In this document: positions 16,678 through 25,710 of the stretch, piece after piece
Numbering within the stretch: the first letter of the stretch is position 1
Layout of the letters: each line of letters opens with the position of its first letter
Assembly: GCF_008932115.1 (NCBI RefSeq)
Contig: NZ_CP044543.1
Coordinates: 5,896,501-5,960,500 of the forward strand
Direction: 5' to 3'
DNA from: Bradyrhizobium betae
GTDB taxonomy: Bacteria > Pseudomonadota > Alphaproteobacteria > Rhizobiales > Xanthobacteraceae
Length of the DNA: 64,000 bases
Made by a program: the position numbers and the translations under genes
Notes under the pieces: model-generated
What the model was told of the DNA's origin: nothing
Seen by the model: only the letters and a program-made list of their open reading frames with translations
The model's database searches: none

Positions 16678-17487
16678 TCAGAATCGGTAGGCGATACCGA
16701 CCGTCGCGGTGTGTGTGCGGTCCTTGATGCGGGCGGTGAAGCGGTCGTCGAACGCGATCCCGACTCCCCCTGCGGTGAAGAAAGTCTGGGTCCAAGTCCC
16801 GAAATCGGCATAGCGGTAATCGACGCGCGCGAGCCAATTGCCGCCAATCATGTGCTCGACACCGCCGCCGACGGTCCAGCCGACCCTTGTCGATGCATAG
16901 GTTTCATTGTGAGGCGTGTTGAAGCAGAAGGAGTTTCCGGGAACCGGGGCGCAATTGGCGTTCAGCTCAATGCGGTGCCACGCTACGCCGCCAGAGCCGT
17001 AGACCAGTGTGGCGGGTCCGATGAGATAACCGAGACGGCCGCGGAGGCTGCCGTCCCATGTTTCCTTCACCGTGCCGGATGGAAGGCCGACGAGGGGTGT
17101 GCCGAAGAAGAGCCCAGCCGTCCCCGGTACAGGACTCGTCGTCTTCTTGTTATCGGCCCACCCGAAATCGGCCTCGACGCCGGCGACCCAGGATCTCGAG
17201 ATCTGTGCGTTGTAGCCGAGATAGCCTCCGAACCTGGCCGCGACGCTTTCGATTGCGCCGCCGGTGCCGCCCGTCGGTACGAACGTGCCGGCACCGAAAT
17301 TCGGGGCGATGTCGGAGGTCTGCCAGTCGTTGGCCGCCCAGCGCGCGCCGAGCGACAGGCCGGCGTAGAATCCAGACCATGACGGCGCTGCTGGCAGCGC
17401 CTTCACCGGCATATCGGCCGCCAGCGCCGAACCCGCCAGAGCGGCCCATGCCAGTGTCCCGGCAACCGTCGAGATCAAGTATTTCAC
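16678..17487 (-). CDS. Outer-membrane beta-barrel protein (Omp25/31-like)
   Basis: A 269-residue porin-like protein. A signal peptide (VKYLISTVAGTLAWAALAGS, cleaved after ALA) precedes PVKALPAAPSWSGFYAGLSL, the usual start of the mature barrel in rhizobial Omp25/31/RopB-type proteins (OMP_b-brl). Amphipathic strands alternate, and it ends in the aromatic VGIAYRF expected for Bam recognition. The start is a GTG at 17487 with GGGG nine bases upstream; GTG at 17502 is an alternative. Two cysteines (NCAPVPGNSFC) may form an extracellular disulfide. The 150 bp separating it from the racemase gene upstream hold nothing else. Confidence 0.88.
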   Translation of the reverse strand: MKYLISTVAGTLAWAALAGSALAADMPVKALPAAPSWSGFYAGLSLGARWAANDWQTSDIAPNFGAGTFVPTGGTGGAIESVAARFGGYLGYNAQISRSWVAGVEADFGWADNKKTTSPVPGTAGLFFGTPLVGLPSGTVKETWDGSLRGRLGYLIGPATLVYGSGGVAWHRIELNANCAPVPGNSFCFNTPHNETYASTRVGWTVGGGVEHMIGGNWLARVDYRYADFGTWTQTFFTAGGVGIAFDDRFTARIKDRTHTATVGIAYRF

Positions 17488-17651
17488 CGTGTTCAGCCCC
17501 ACCGCGCGCCCCGAATCTGCGAATCTTCTACGGCAAGCTCGCAGTTCACGGTATCGGCTACAACAATCGCGGAACTCGCAACCGCAAAATGAACCCGATG
17601 TTGCGGGCAAGACACGACGCTCCCGCATCAGGCAGCGCGGTTGTGCAACGC

Positions 17652-18383
17652 TTACGGCTCGAAGCTCGACAACATTCCCGAATAAGTCTTCGACCGCGGC
17701 GCCGCGTAGGGCCCGAGTCGCGACGTCTTCAGCCCCAGCCGCACCAGTGATTCCGCCAGCGTCACCGCTGCGGCGACGCCGTCGACCACGGGCAGGCCGT
17801 GGGTGGCGGCGAGCTCGGCGGCGAGATCGGCCATGCCGGCGCAACCGAGCACGATCGCCTCCGCGCGGTCGTCGCGGATCGCGGCGGTGATCTCCGCGGA
17901 AATCCTTCCGAGCGCATCGGTGTTGCGCTCCTCAAGCGCGAGCACGGGGACCTCGGCGGCGCGGACGCGGGCGCAGCGCTCGGCGAGGCCGTACTTTTTC
18001 AGATTGTGTTCGATCGGCACGATGGAGACGCCGAGCGTCGTCACCACGGCGAAGCGCGCCGCGATCAGGCTCGCCATGTGGAAGCCGGCCTCGCCGATGC
18101 CGATTACCGGTGCTTTCGCGGCGGCGCGCGCGGCGTCGAGGCCGGTGTCGTCGAAGCAGGCGATAATGTGGGCGTCCGCGCCGTCGCGGTCGGCGTCACG
18201 GATGCAGCCGAGCATGCCGGGGACCGCAAAGGCCTCGTCGTAAAAGCCCTCGATCGAGACCGGGCCCATGGCGGGCTGGCGCGCGTCGATCACGGTGTCG
18301 GGCAGTGCGACGCTGCGCGCCGCAGCGGCGATCTTCGCCGTCATCGACGCGGTGGTGTTGGGATTGACGACGTGCAGTCGCAT
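17652..18383 (-). CDS. Aspartate/glutamate/hydantoin racemase family protein
   Basis: A 243-residue enzyme of the Asp/Glu/hydantoin racemase superfamily. It starts MRLHVVNPNTTASMT, the N-terminal signature of the hydantoin-racemase branch, and carries the paired thiol motifs IIACFDDTGLD (about residue 75, catalytic Cys) and IVLGCAGMADL (about 180, second Cys). Both cysteines act as acid and base. Position matters: it is the last gene of a five-gene minus-strand cluster with a polyamine-type ABC transporter (37 bp after the PotC-like gene), suggesting that the imported compound is a racemisable amino-acid derivative or hydantoin. That substrate link is inference. Confidence 0.88.
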   Translation of the reverse strand: MRLHVVNPNTTASMTAKIAAAARSVALPDTVIDARQPAMGPVSIEGFYDEAFAVPGMLGCIRDADRDGADAHIIACFDDTGLDAARAAAKAPVIGIGEAGFHMASLIAARFAVVTTLGVSIVPIEHNLKKYGLAERCARVRAAEVPVLALEERNTDALGRISAEITAAIRDDRAEAIVLGCAGMADLAAELAATHGLPVVDGVAAAVTLAESLVRLGLKTSRLGPYAAPRSKTYSGMLSSFEP

Positions 18384-18420
18384 CGCGATCAGACCAGCCC
18401 CTTGTCAGACGAGTCTCTTT

Positions 18421-19299
18421 TCAGACGAGCCCTTTGCCGGCGTCCGAGCCTTTGGCCGCCTGCCGCTTGTTCAGCACGTGGATGGTGCCGAGCGCAAGGG
18501 TGATCACCGTGAACGAGACGGCCGAAATCACGGTGCCGAGCGCGTAGATGTCGGGGTTCGTCACGGTGGTGGTGAGGCCCTGCAGATCCAGCGGCAATGT
18601 ATTCACCGCCCCGATCGCCTGGCTGGAGCGCGCGAGCTCGTCCCAGGACAGCGTGAAGCCGAACAGGCCAATGCCGATCACGGAGGGCAGGATGATCGGC
18701 AGCACGACGTGACGGAAGGCCTGCCACGGCGTTGCACCGAGATCGCGCGCGGCTTCTTCGAGCCGGGGATCGAAGCGGTTGAAGATCGCGAACATGATGA
18801 GCAGGCCGAACGGCAGCGTCCAGGTCAGGTGCGCGCCCAGCCCCGAGGTCAGCAGGCCCATCGAGGTCTCGAAATTCTCGTTCCAATGCGCCTTGATCAA
18901 ATCGTCGATGATGCGGAATTCAAGCGAAATGCCGAGCGAGGTGATGATCGAGGGAACGATCAGGCTCGCTATCGCCGAGTAGAACAGGATGCTCTGCGCC
19001 CTGAACTTGCGGCGGAAGGCCATGCCGGCGGAGACCGACAGCACGACCGTGACGATCATCACGATGATGCCGAGCAGCAGCGAGCGGCGGAAGGCCGCGC
19101 CGAGATCGACGATGCCGGTACCCTGAAACAGTTTTGCGATCCAGAAGGTCGACACGCCATTCATCGGGAAGGTGAGGCCGCCCTGCGGGCCCTGGAACGA
19201 CAGCACGTAGATCGCGATCATCGGGCCGTAGAGGAACAGCACATAGGCCGCGAAGAAGATCGCGAGCACGTAGAACGAGCGGGAGCGTCCTTCCTTCAT
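18421..19299 (-). CDS. ABC transporter permease, PotC-like
   Basis: A 292-residue inner-membrane permease of the spermidine/putrescine-type (MalG/PotC) family. Six hydrophobic helices are visible, with the cytoplasmic EAA loop EEAARDLGATPWQAFRHVVL (about residues 175-195), which docks on the ATPase. It lies 3 bp after the PotB-like gene and before the racemase gene. It forms the translocation channel with the PotB-like subunit. Family alone does not give the substrate. Confidence 0.93.
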   Translation of the reverse strand: MKEGRSRSFYVLAIFFAAYVLFLYGPMIAIYVLSFQGPQGGLTFPMNGVSTFWIAKLFQGTGIVDLGAAFRRSLLLGIIVMIVTVVLSVSAGMAFRRKFRAQSILFYSAIASLIVPSIITSLGISLEFRIIDDLIKAHWNENFETSMGLLTSGLGAHLTWTLPFGLLIMFAIFNRFDPRLEEAARDLGATPWQAFRHVVLPIILPSVIGIGLFGFTLSWDELARSSQAIGAVNTLPLDLQGLTTTVTNPDIYALGTVISAVSFTVITLALGTIHVLNKRQAAKGSDAGKGLV

Positions 19300-19302
19300 G
19301 CG

Positions 19303-20262
19303 CTAGAGCTCCTTCTTGATGTCGACGATGCGCGACATCATGGAGATGATCAGGAAGGTGATGATCAGCAGGATCACGGCGTTAGCCGCCGCCGCCGGGA
19401 ATTGCAGCGCGTTCACCCGCGTCTCGATGATCTTGCCGGCGGCCGCGATCTGCTGGCCGCCCATCACGCCGATGGTGATGAAATCGCCCATGACGATGGT
19501 GATGACGAAGATCGAGCCGATCACGATCCCGGGCTTTGCGAGCGGAATGATGACGTTGACCAGCGTCTGGAAGCCGGTGGCGCCGGCATCATAGGCGGCC
19601 TCGATCAGCGACTTGTCGATGCGGATCATCGAATTGAAGATCGGCACCACCATGAAGAAGGTGAAGAGGTGCACCAGCGCCAGCACCACGGAAAACTCGG
19701 AGAACAGCAGCCACTCCAGTGGGTGGTTGATCAGGCCCGCCTTGACCAGGCCGGAGTTCACGAGGCCGTTGCGGCCGAGCAGCGGGATCCAGGCGATCAT
19801 GCGGATGACGTTGGAGGTCCAGAACGGGATCGTGCATAGCAGCGACAGTCCCATCTGCCAGGTCTTGGATTTGACATGGAAGGCGAGGAAGTAGGCGACC
19901 CAGAAGCCGATTAAGAGCGTGATGGCCCAGACCATGAAGCAGAGCTTCAACGTCATCACATAGGTACGGCCGATCGTGCAGAGTTCTGGCAGCTTGTCGA
20001 TGCAGCCCTCGAACGTGTCGGTGTAGCCGCGGCCGGAGAAAGCCGGCAGCAGCTGATATTCGTTGTAGTCCCAGAAGGAGACGATGACGACGAAGACGAG
20101 CGGAATGAGGAAGAAGGCGAGAAACACCAGCATCATCGGCCCGGCCTGGAGCCAGGAGATGACGGACGGCGACAGGCGCGTCGGCTTTGCGGCGCGCGCC
20201 GTGCCCGACCCCGGGATCAAGCCCGGGGATGCCTGTTGCAGAACCTCTTCCGACATGTCCAT
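19303..20262 (-). CDS. ABC transporter permease, PotB-like
   Basis: A 319-residue permease with about six membrane helices after a cytoplasmic N-terminus (TRLSPSVISWLQAGPMMLVF). The EAA loop IEAAYDAGATGFQTLVNVII is present near residue 225. A large periplasmic loop after the first helix contains FEGCIDKLPELCTIG, with two Cys. The start ATG overlaps the stop of the binding-protein gene (TGATG, 20260-20264), so the two are translationally coupled. A GTG one codon earlier and an ATG two codons later are alternatives. Confidence 0.92.
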   Translation of the reverse strand: MDMSEEVLQQASPGLIPGSGTARAAKPTRLSPSVISWLQAGPMMLVFLAFFLIPLVFVVIVSFWDYNEYQLLPAFSGRGYTDTFEGCIDKLPELCTIGRTYVMTLKLCFMVWAITLLIGFWVAYFLAFHVKSKTWQMGLSLLCTIPFWTSNVIRMIAWIPLLGRNGLVNSGLVKAGLINHPLEWLLFSEFSVVLALVHLFTFFMVVPIFNSMIRIDKSLIEAAYDAGATGFQTLVNVIIPLAKPGIVIGSIFVITIVMGDFITIGVMGGQQIAAAGKIIETRVNALQFPAAAANAVILLIITFLIISMMSRIVDIKKEL

Positions 20263-21551
20263 CACGCCGCGATGAACTCATTCCACTTGCGGACCATGTA
20301 GTCGTTCTCGTCCATCACGGCATTCCAGCAGGCGACGCCGCCCATGCGGTCCTCGTAGGAGCCACCGTCGCGCACGGCATCGGCCTTTTCGAGCAGCGAG
20401 CCGTCGGGCGCCTTGATGTCCTTCTCGGCCGGCTTGCCTTCCATCCAGTACGCCCACTCGTAGGGCTCCATGTGCGCCTTCGCGGTCGAGAGCACGGCGG
20501 AGTAGTAGCCCTGACGGTTGAGATAGGCGCCGGCATAGCCGGACAGGAACCAGTTGACGAACTCATAGGCCCATTCGAGCTTCGGACCCGACACGCCCTT
20601 GGAGACGCAGAAGCCAGAGGCCCAGGAGCGGTAGCCTTCCTTGAGCGGCTGGAAGGTGCAGGGGATCCCCATCGAGCGCACCTTCGTCACCGCGGGCGAC
20701 CACATCGACTGAATGACAGTTTCACCTGATGCCATCAGGTTGACGCTCTCGTTGAAGTCTTTCCAGAACGCGCGGAACTGGCCGGCCTTCTTGGCTTCGG
20801 TCATCACCTTCATGGTGAGATCGATCTCTTCCTTGGTCATGTTGCCCTTGTCGGCATATTTGTATTTGCCGGTGGCTTCCACGACCATCGCGGCATCCAT
20901 GATGCCGATCGAGGGGATGTTGAGGATCGAGGCCTTGCCCTTGAACTCGGGGTTGAGCAGTTCCGACCACGAGCTGATCGGCCGCTTGATCAGGTCGGGG
21001 CGGATGCCGAGCGTGTCGGCGTTGTAGACGGTTGGGATCAGCGTGACGAATTCGGTCGCCGACGTCGCGAACTTCTTGGAGTCCTTGCCTTCGAGATAAA
21101 GCACCTTCCAGGGCGCGGTGCCCTGGCCGCCGATCTTCTTGCCGCCGGGCGTCTCGCCCTTGGTGAAGACGGGCGTGATGTTGCCGAACTCCTTGATCTT
21201 CCTGGCATCGAGCGCAAGGATGTTGCCCGACGGCACGATCTTCTTCAGCGAGAAATATTCGGTGTCCAGCACGTCGAAGGAGTTCGGCTGGGTCATCACG
21301 CGCTTGGTGACGTCGTCGGTGGTCGCGGTGATGTATTCGATCTTGATGCCGGTGTCCTTCAGGCACTGCTTGGAGATGTCGTCGCCCTCGTTCACGGCGG
21401 TGCCGAGATAGCGCAGCACCTTGGTCTCGGCCGACTTCACATAGGGAAAGCCGGTGATGGCGCCGGAGCCGGCGGCGAGGCCGGCGAGACCCGCGGTGCT
21501 CTTCAATAGCGTGCGGCGGCTGAGGCCGTTTGTCCTGGTCTTCTCGGTCAT
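20262..21551 (-). CDS. ABC transporter periplasmic substrate-binding protein, PotD-like (Tat signal)
   Basis: A 429-residue extracellular solute-binding protein. Its N-terminus carries a twin-arginine motif (LSRRTLLKSTAGLAGLAAG), so it should be exported folded through Tat, as many binding proteins of this group are. The mature part starts near KSAETKVLRYLGTAVN and follows the spermidine/putrescine-binding PotD/PotF fold. It collects the ligand in the periplasm for the PotB/PotC-like channel. The start ATG at 21551 has GAGGAG eight bases upstream; a GTG three codons earlier is less likely. The compound bound is unknown; the adjacent racemase hints at an amino-acid-like ligand. Confidence 0.93.
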   Translation of the reverse strand: MTEKTRTNGLSRRTLLKSTAGLAGLAAGSGAITGFPYVKSAETKVLRYLGTAVNEGDDISKQCLKDTGIKIEYITATTDDVTKRVMTQPNSFDVLDTEYFSLKKIVPSGNILALDARKIKEFGNITPVFTKGETPGGKKIGGQGTAPWKVLYLEGKDSKKFATSATEFVTLIPTVYNADTLGIRPDLIKRPISSWSELLNPEFKGKASILNIPSIGIMDAAMVVEATGKYKYADKGNMTKEEIDLTMKVMTEAKKAGQFRAFWKDFNESVNLMASGETVIQSMWSPAVTKVRSMGIPCTFQPLKEGYRSWASGFCVSKGVSGPKLEWAYEFVNWFLSGYAGAYLNRQGYYSAVLSTAKAHMEPYEWAYWMEGKPAEKDIKAPDGSLLEKADAVRDGGSYEDRMGGVACWNAVMDENDYMVRKWNEFIAA

Positions 21552-21594
21552 GTCGTTCACTCCTCTGTGTTGCGCATTTCTTGAGATGACGGCG

Positions 21595-22581
21595 CTATTG
21601 CAGGCGCTGCGCCTTGGCGGGATCCCAGGTGGCCAGCACGCGATCGCCCGGACGGAACGGGTGAACGTCGAAGGCGGCCTCGGGGAGGTGGGAGAACAGG
21701 GCGGTGCCGTCGTCCAGCGTGAGCGAGACGGCGATGTAGGAGCCCTGGTACTCGGTCTGGGTCAGCAGCGCAGGCGCGCCGAACGCGCCGTCAACGAACG
21801 GCACGATGCCGAGTTGATCGGCGCGCACGGCGATGAGTTTGCCGGCGTCGCTGAGGACGTTGTGGCCGCCGATGAAGCGCGCCACGAATTCGGTGCGGGG
21901 GTGGTGGAAGATCTCGCGCGCGGTGCCCTGCTGCTCGATCCTGCCCTGGTTCATCACCACGATGTGGTCGGCGAGGGCCATCGCCTCTTCCTGGCCGTGG
22001 GTGACCTGGATGAAGCTGATGCCGAGTTCGCGCTGCAGCCGCTTCAGCTCGCAGCGCATCTTCACCCGCAGGAACGGGTCGAGCGCGGAGAGCGGCTCGT
22101 CCAGCAGCAGGATCTGCGGCTCGGTGATCAGCGCGCGGGCGAGCGCCACGCGCTGCTGCTGGCCGCCGGAGAGCTGCGCCGGCAGCCGGGACGCATAGGG
22201 CGTCATCGCCACCAGCTCGAGCAATTCGCCGGCGCGCTTGTGCCTGGTGGCGCGATCGACGCCGCGCATTTTCAGGGCAAACGCGACGTTGTCGAGCACC
22301 GTCAGGTGCGGAAACAGGGCGTAGGACTGGAACATCATCGCCGTGCCGCGCTTGGCGGGCTCGAGATCGGTGACGTTCTGCGCGCCGAGGATGATGTCGC
22401 CCTCGCTGACCGCCTCGTGGCCCGCGATCATGCACAGGGTCGAGGTCTTGCCGCAGCCGGAGGGGCCGAGCAGGCAGCAATAGGTGCCGGCCGGAATCTT
22501 CAAATTGACGGTGTCGACCGCCAGCGTCGTATCGTAGCGCTTGGTGACGGCGACCAGTTCGAGGGCGGCGGGAGTGGCCAT
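21595..22581 (-). CDS. ABC transporter ATP-binding protein, PotA-like
   Basis: A 328-residue ATPase and first gene of the cluster. Walker A is GPSGCGKTSTL (about residues 36-46), the signature is LSGGQQQRVALARAL (about 136-150), and Walker B is LLLDEPLSALDP, followed by the switch His in VTHGQEEAMALADH. A C-terminal TOBE-like domain (about 235-328) matches PotA/MalK types. The start MATPAALELVAVTK is preferred to an extension of 27 codons. The divergent GntR gene lies 265 bp away and probably controls this operon. Confidence 0.94.
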   Translation of the reverse strand: MATPAALELVAVTKRYDTTLAVDTVNLKIPAGTYCCLLGPSGCGKTSTLCMIAGHEAVSEGDIILGAQNVTDLEPAKRGTAMMFQSYALFPHLTVLDNVAFALKMRGVDRATRHKRAGELLELVAMTPYASRLPAQLSGGQQQRVALARALITEPQILLLDEPLSALDPFLRVKMRCELKRLQRELGISFIQVTHGQEEAMALADHIVVMNQGRIEQQGTAREIFHHPRTEFVARFIGGHNVLSDAGKLIAVRADQLGIVPFVDGAFGAPALLTQTEYQGSYIAVSLTLDDGTALFSHLPEAAFDVHPFRPGDRVLATWDPAKAQRLQ

Positions 22582-22754
22582 GGCGTGTCCGAGGCGAGGG
22601 CGATGCGTCTCGCCTCTCTCCGCAAGGTCCGTGCCAACCGTCCTTGGTCGCTCGAATTCCAAAACTGTGAAGCGGAGTCAGATTGTTAGATCGAATCCGG
22701 CGCATTGAGGCGGCTTGCCGCGTGGGCGCTAGTCTGCACACAAAACGGGCGCAG

Positions 22755-22764
22755 ATTGTATAAT
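22755..22764. promoter_or_regulatory. Candidate operator/promoter between the ABC operon and the GntR regulator
   Basis: ATTGTATAAT at about 22755-22764 is an 8-of-10 palindrome and contains a perfect TATAAT. FCD-type GntR proteins often bind short AT-rich palindromes of the TNGTATACNA kind, so this could be both a -10 box for the regulator gene and its operator. No good -35 box was found. The exact bases bound are a guess. Confidence 0.35.
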
Positions 22765-22846
22765 GTTTCGCCTGTGATTGGATACAGCTGGTCGACTAAC
22801 ATCGGCCGATATCGCCGATCGCGCCCTCAAACCCGCTCTCAAACTG

Positions 22847-23554
22847 ATGGCCGCCAAGACCCGCCTGAAATCCGAAGCCCCCGACGTGAGCGATCGCGTC
22901 AGCCGGATCAGGGACGGCGTGACCGCGGCGATCCTCGAGCATCGCCTGCTGCCGGGCACCAAGCTCGGCGAGGACGAGATCGGCGAAATCTATGGCGCGA
23001 GCCGCACGCTGGTCCGCACGGCGCTGCAGCAATTGACGCATGAGGGCATCGTCAACATCGAGAAGAACCGCGGCGCCTTCGTCGCGCGGCCGACGCCGGC
23101 CGATGCCCGCGAAGTGTTCGAGGCGCGCCGCCTGATCGAGCCCACCATCGTCGACCATGCCGTCGACGCGGTATCGCCGGCCTGGATCGATCGGCTCCAG
23201 CGCCATCTCGCGGAGGAGCGCGAGGCCGAGCTGCGTGGCGACGCGCGCGCCTCGGTCCGGCTCTCCGGCGAGTTTCATCGTCTCGTCGCCGAGATGAGCG
23301 GCCACAGCATCTATCTCGGTTTCCTCAAAGAGCTGATCGCGCGCTCCTCGCTCATCATCCTGCTCTACCGCCGTCACGACACGCCGGCCTGCGGCACCGA
23401 TCACCACGCCGGCATCGTCAGCGCGATCCGCAAGCGCGACAAGCAGGCCGCACGCGCGCAGATGCTGTCGCATCTTCGCGAGATCGAGGCCGAGCTGTTC
23501 CTGAAGGATCCCGCCGCCGACGAGTTGCGGCTCGCGGACGTGCTGGGCGCGTGA
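22847..23554 (+). CDS. GntR family transcriptional regulator (FCD/FadR subfamily)
   Basis: A 235-residue regulator. The winged helix-turn-helix (about residues 15-85) shows GEDEIGEIYGASRTLVRTAL and the wing EGIVNIEKNRGAFVARP. The C-terminal FCD domain is all-helical and has the metal-binding pattern (EFHRLVAEMSGH, then HHAGIVSAI) typical of ligand-sensing FCD domains. The ATG at 22847 (MAAKTRLKSEA) was chosen; the frame is open to a TTG 23 codons earlier. It is divergent from the PotA-like operon and is its likely repressor, probably responding to the transported compound. Confidence 0.93.
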   Translation: MAAKTRLKSEAPDVSDRVSRIRDGVTAAILEHRLLPGTKLGEDEIGEIYGASRTLVRTALQQLTHEGIVNIEKNRGAFVARPTPADAREVFEARRLIEPTIVDHAVDAVSPAWIDRLQRHLAEEREAELRGDARASVRLSGEFHRLVAEMSGHSIYLGFLKELIARSSLIILLYRRHDTPACGTDHHAGIVSAIRKRDKQAARAQMLSHLREIEAELFLKDPAADELRLADVLGA

Positions 23555-23816
23555 GCACCCGCAAACGGAACCGCAACAGGCGCACAGAGCCTGTCACAAT
23601 CGCAGGCGGTCATCTCGGTTTCGAGAGAGGTCGGATTCGCTACGAATTCGATCGCTGCGGCGCGCGACGGCAATTTAGTTCGCAAGGTCACGGCCGATTG
23701 TGACAATCCTTGCCTGATTTTAGCGCCTCGTGGGGATGATCGCGCGCTGCAGCGTAACGTGACTATTCCTCGCCGGCAGCACCGGCTATAGGATGTGGCT
23801 CTGTCATTGAACTGTC

Positions 23817-25586
23817 ATGTCACCAGAAATGCTGAAATCAGACGCAAGCCCGGCTCGCAAAACTCAGAGCGTGCCGGGGAACCCTGTCGCCAGGGACAAC
23901 AAGAGGACGCAAGTCGTCGCCGGCTTCCTCAGGCAGATTGAACCGGTCGACCACGGCGCGGAACCTGCGATCGTCGAGGGCGCTGTGATTGATCAGACGC
24001 CATCACAAGATGCGGCGGCTGCACCAGAGAAAGCCCGGTCGCATCCCGCCACGCGGCTCGCCGGCGAAATCGAGCTCAAGCTTCTCGTCGATGCCGATCG
24101 CATGGCGCATTTCAACGCCGCGCCCGTCATCGCGGCCAACGCGCGCAACAAGGGTTCGCGAAAACATCTCAAATCCGTCTACTACGACACGTCCGAGCGC
24201 GTGTTGCGGCGCAACGGTCTGAGCCTGCGCGTGCGCCAGAGCGGCGCGCGCTTCGTGCAGACCGTGAAGACCGACGCTGCCGATGATCCGCTGCGTCGTG
24301 GCGAGTGGGAGGCGAGCGTTGCCTCGCTCGCGCCCGATCTCGCCTTGGCGATGCCCTTCATTCCGGAGAAGCTTCGCGATCGTCTTGAAACGCAGCCGCT
24401 CGAAGCCGTCTTCACCGCCGACGTCCATCGTCACGCGCGGATGATCGACCTGCCGGCCGGCAGCGTCGAGATCGCCTTCGATCACGGCGTCCTGACCGCC
24501 GGCGATCGCTCCCTGCCGGTGAACGAGATCGAACTTGAATTGAAGAGCGGCAGCGCGAGCACGATCTACGAGGTCGCGTTGCGGCTTGCCGAGCACGGGG
24601 CGGTGAAACCGTCGATCCGGACCAAGTCGGCGCGTGGCTTCGACCTCGCTGCCGACACGCCGCCATCGGCCCGCCGGCCGGGCAAGCTTCGCCTTGATCC
24701 GTCCGTGACGCTCGACGAGGCCTTCTCGACGATTCTGCGCTCCTGCTTCCTCCATCTGCTGCAGTCGCTGCCTGCGGCAGAGGACGGCCGCAATCCGGAA
24801 GGCGTGCATCAACTGCGCGTTTCGCTGCGCCGGCTGCGATCGGCGCTCGATCTGATGCGATCGGTGGGTGCGCTCAGCAATCTCGACGCGCTACGATCGG
24901 AAGCCAAATGGCTGGCGCAGGACCTCTCCGCCGCGCGTGACTGGGACGTGTTCCAGCTCGAGACCTTGCCGACGATCGCAAGAGCCTGTCCTGCGGTCGC
25001 TGGCTTCGACGCTCTGGGCAAGGCTGCGGCCGGACGTCAGTCCGATGCCTATCGCAAGGCCCATGATGCGCTCGGCGATCGCCGCTGCGCCATGTTTCTG
25101 ATCGGCCTCGGCGGATGGATCGAGACGCGGGGCTGGCGCAACGACGTTGCCGCCGAAGATCTCGGCCAGCTCGCCGAGCCCGCCGTCAACTTCGCGCAGC
25201 GCATCCTGTCGGAGCAATACTCCAAAGTGCTCAAGCGCGGCCGCCGCTTCAAGTCGCTTCCGGCGCCGCAGCTGCACCGGGTGCGGCTCGCGACCAAGCG
25301 GCTGCGCTATCTCAGCGAGTTCCTGCTGCAGCTGTTCGCCGATCGCAAGTCCGCGAGGAAATTCTCGCGCCGGCTTGCCGCCTTGCAGGAGGAGCTTGGC
25401 GCCTTCAACGACATGGCGGTCACGGCATCGTTGCTCGACGGGCTCGGCGCGGGGCCTGACAGCGCCATCGCGGCGGCGGCGATCGCCGGCTGGCAGGCGC
25501 GCGCATCGGTGGGTGTGCAGCCTGCCTTGCGAGATACATGGCGCGATTTCACCGCCGCGCGCGTGCCGTGGTCGTCACAGGGCTGA
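23817..25586 (+). CDS. CYTH and CHAD domain-containing protein
   Basis: A 589-residue protein. After a disordered N-terminus of about 80 residues comes a CYTH domain with the EIELKLL signature (ExExK) and alternating charged strands (about 80-280), a tunnel fold that hydrolyses or makes triphosphates. The CHAD domain (about 300-580) is a bundle with repeated His-containing helices (EGVHQLRVSLRRLRSALDLM and LHRVRLATKRLRYLSEFLLQ), which binds polyphosphate. Such proteins are linked to polyphosphate granules in bacteria (established for CHAD). It is a single gene, ending at the bidirectional hairpin at 25608-25637. Confidence 0.93.
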   Translation: MSPEMLKSDASPARKTQSVPGNPVARDNKRTQVVAGFLRQIEPVDHGAEPAIVEGAVIDQTPSQDAAAAPEKARSHPATRLAGEIELKLLVDADRMAHFNAAPVIAANARNKGSRKHLKSVYYDTSERVLRRNGLSLRVRQSGARFVQTVKTDAADDPLRRGEWEASVASLAPDLALAMPFIPEKLRDRLETQPLEAVFTADVHRHARMIDLPAGSVEIAFDHGVLTAGDRSLPVNEIELELKSGSASTIYEVALRLAEHGAVKPSIRTKSARGFDLAADTPPSARRPGKLRLDPSVTLDEAFSTILRSCFLHLLQSLPAAEDGRNPEGVHQLRVSLRRLRSALDLMRSVGALSNLDALRSEAKWLAQDLSAARDWDVFQLETLPTIARACPAVAGFDALGKAAAGRQSDAYRKAHDALGDRRCAMFLIGLGGWIETRGWRNDVAAEDLGQLAEPAVNFAQRILSEQYSKVLKRGRRFKSLPAPQLHRVRLATKRLRYLSEFLLQLFADRKSARKFSRRLAALQEELGAFNDMAVTASLLDGLGAGPDSAIAAAAIAGWQARASVGVQPALRDTWRDFTAARVPWSSQG

Positions 25587-25607
25587 TTGCGCATCCCCAA
25601 AAAAGTT

Positions 25608-25637
25608 GCGGCCAGCCATTGGGGGATGGCTGGCCGC
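25608..25637 (-). terminator. Intrinsic terminator with a perfect 12-bp stem
   Basis: GCGGCCAGCCAT (25608-25619) and ATGGCTGGCCGC (25626-25637) pair perfectly around a six-base loop. On the minus strand the hairpin is followed by AACTTTTTTGG, so it ends the BTLCP protease transcript. It also lies 22 bp after the CYTH-CHAD gene and may work both ways. Confidence 0.88.
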
Positions 25638-25710
25638 GCGCGAACCGGTCTGGGACGGGGAGGGGTGGGGATGTGACCGGGTCGCGTAACCTGTTTGTCT
25701 CGTTCGTGAA

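Noticed and set aside
18268..19839. A 523-residue plus-strand open frame opposite the ABC permease genes
   Set aside because: High-GC antisense frame; low-complexity Arg/Asp/Gln-rich peptide with no domain, while the minus strand encodes clear permeases.
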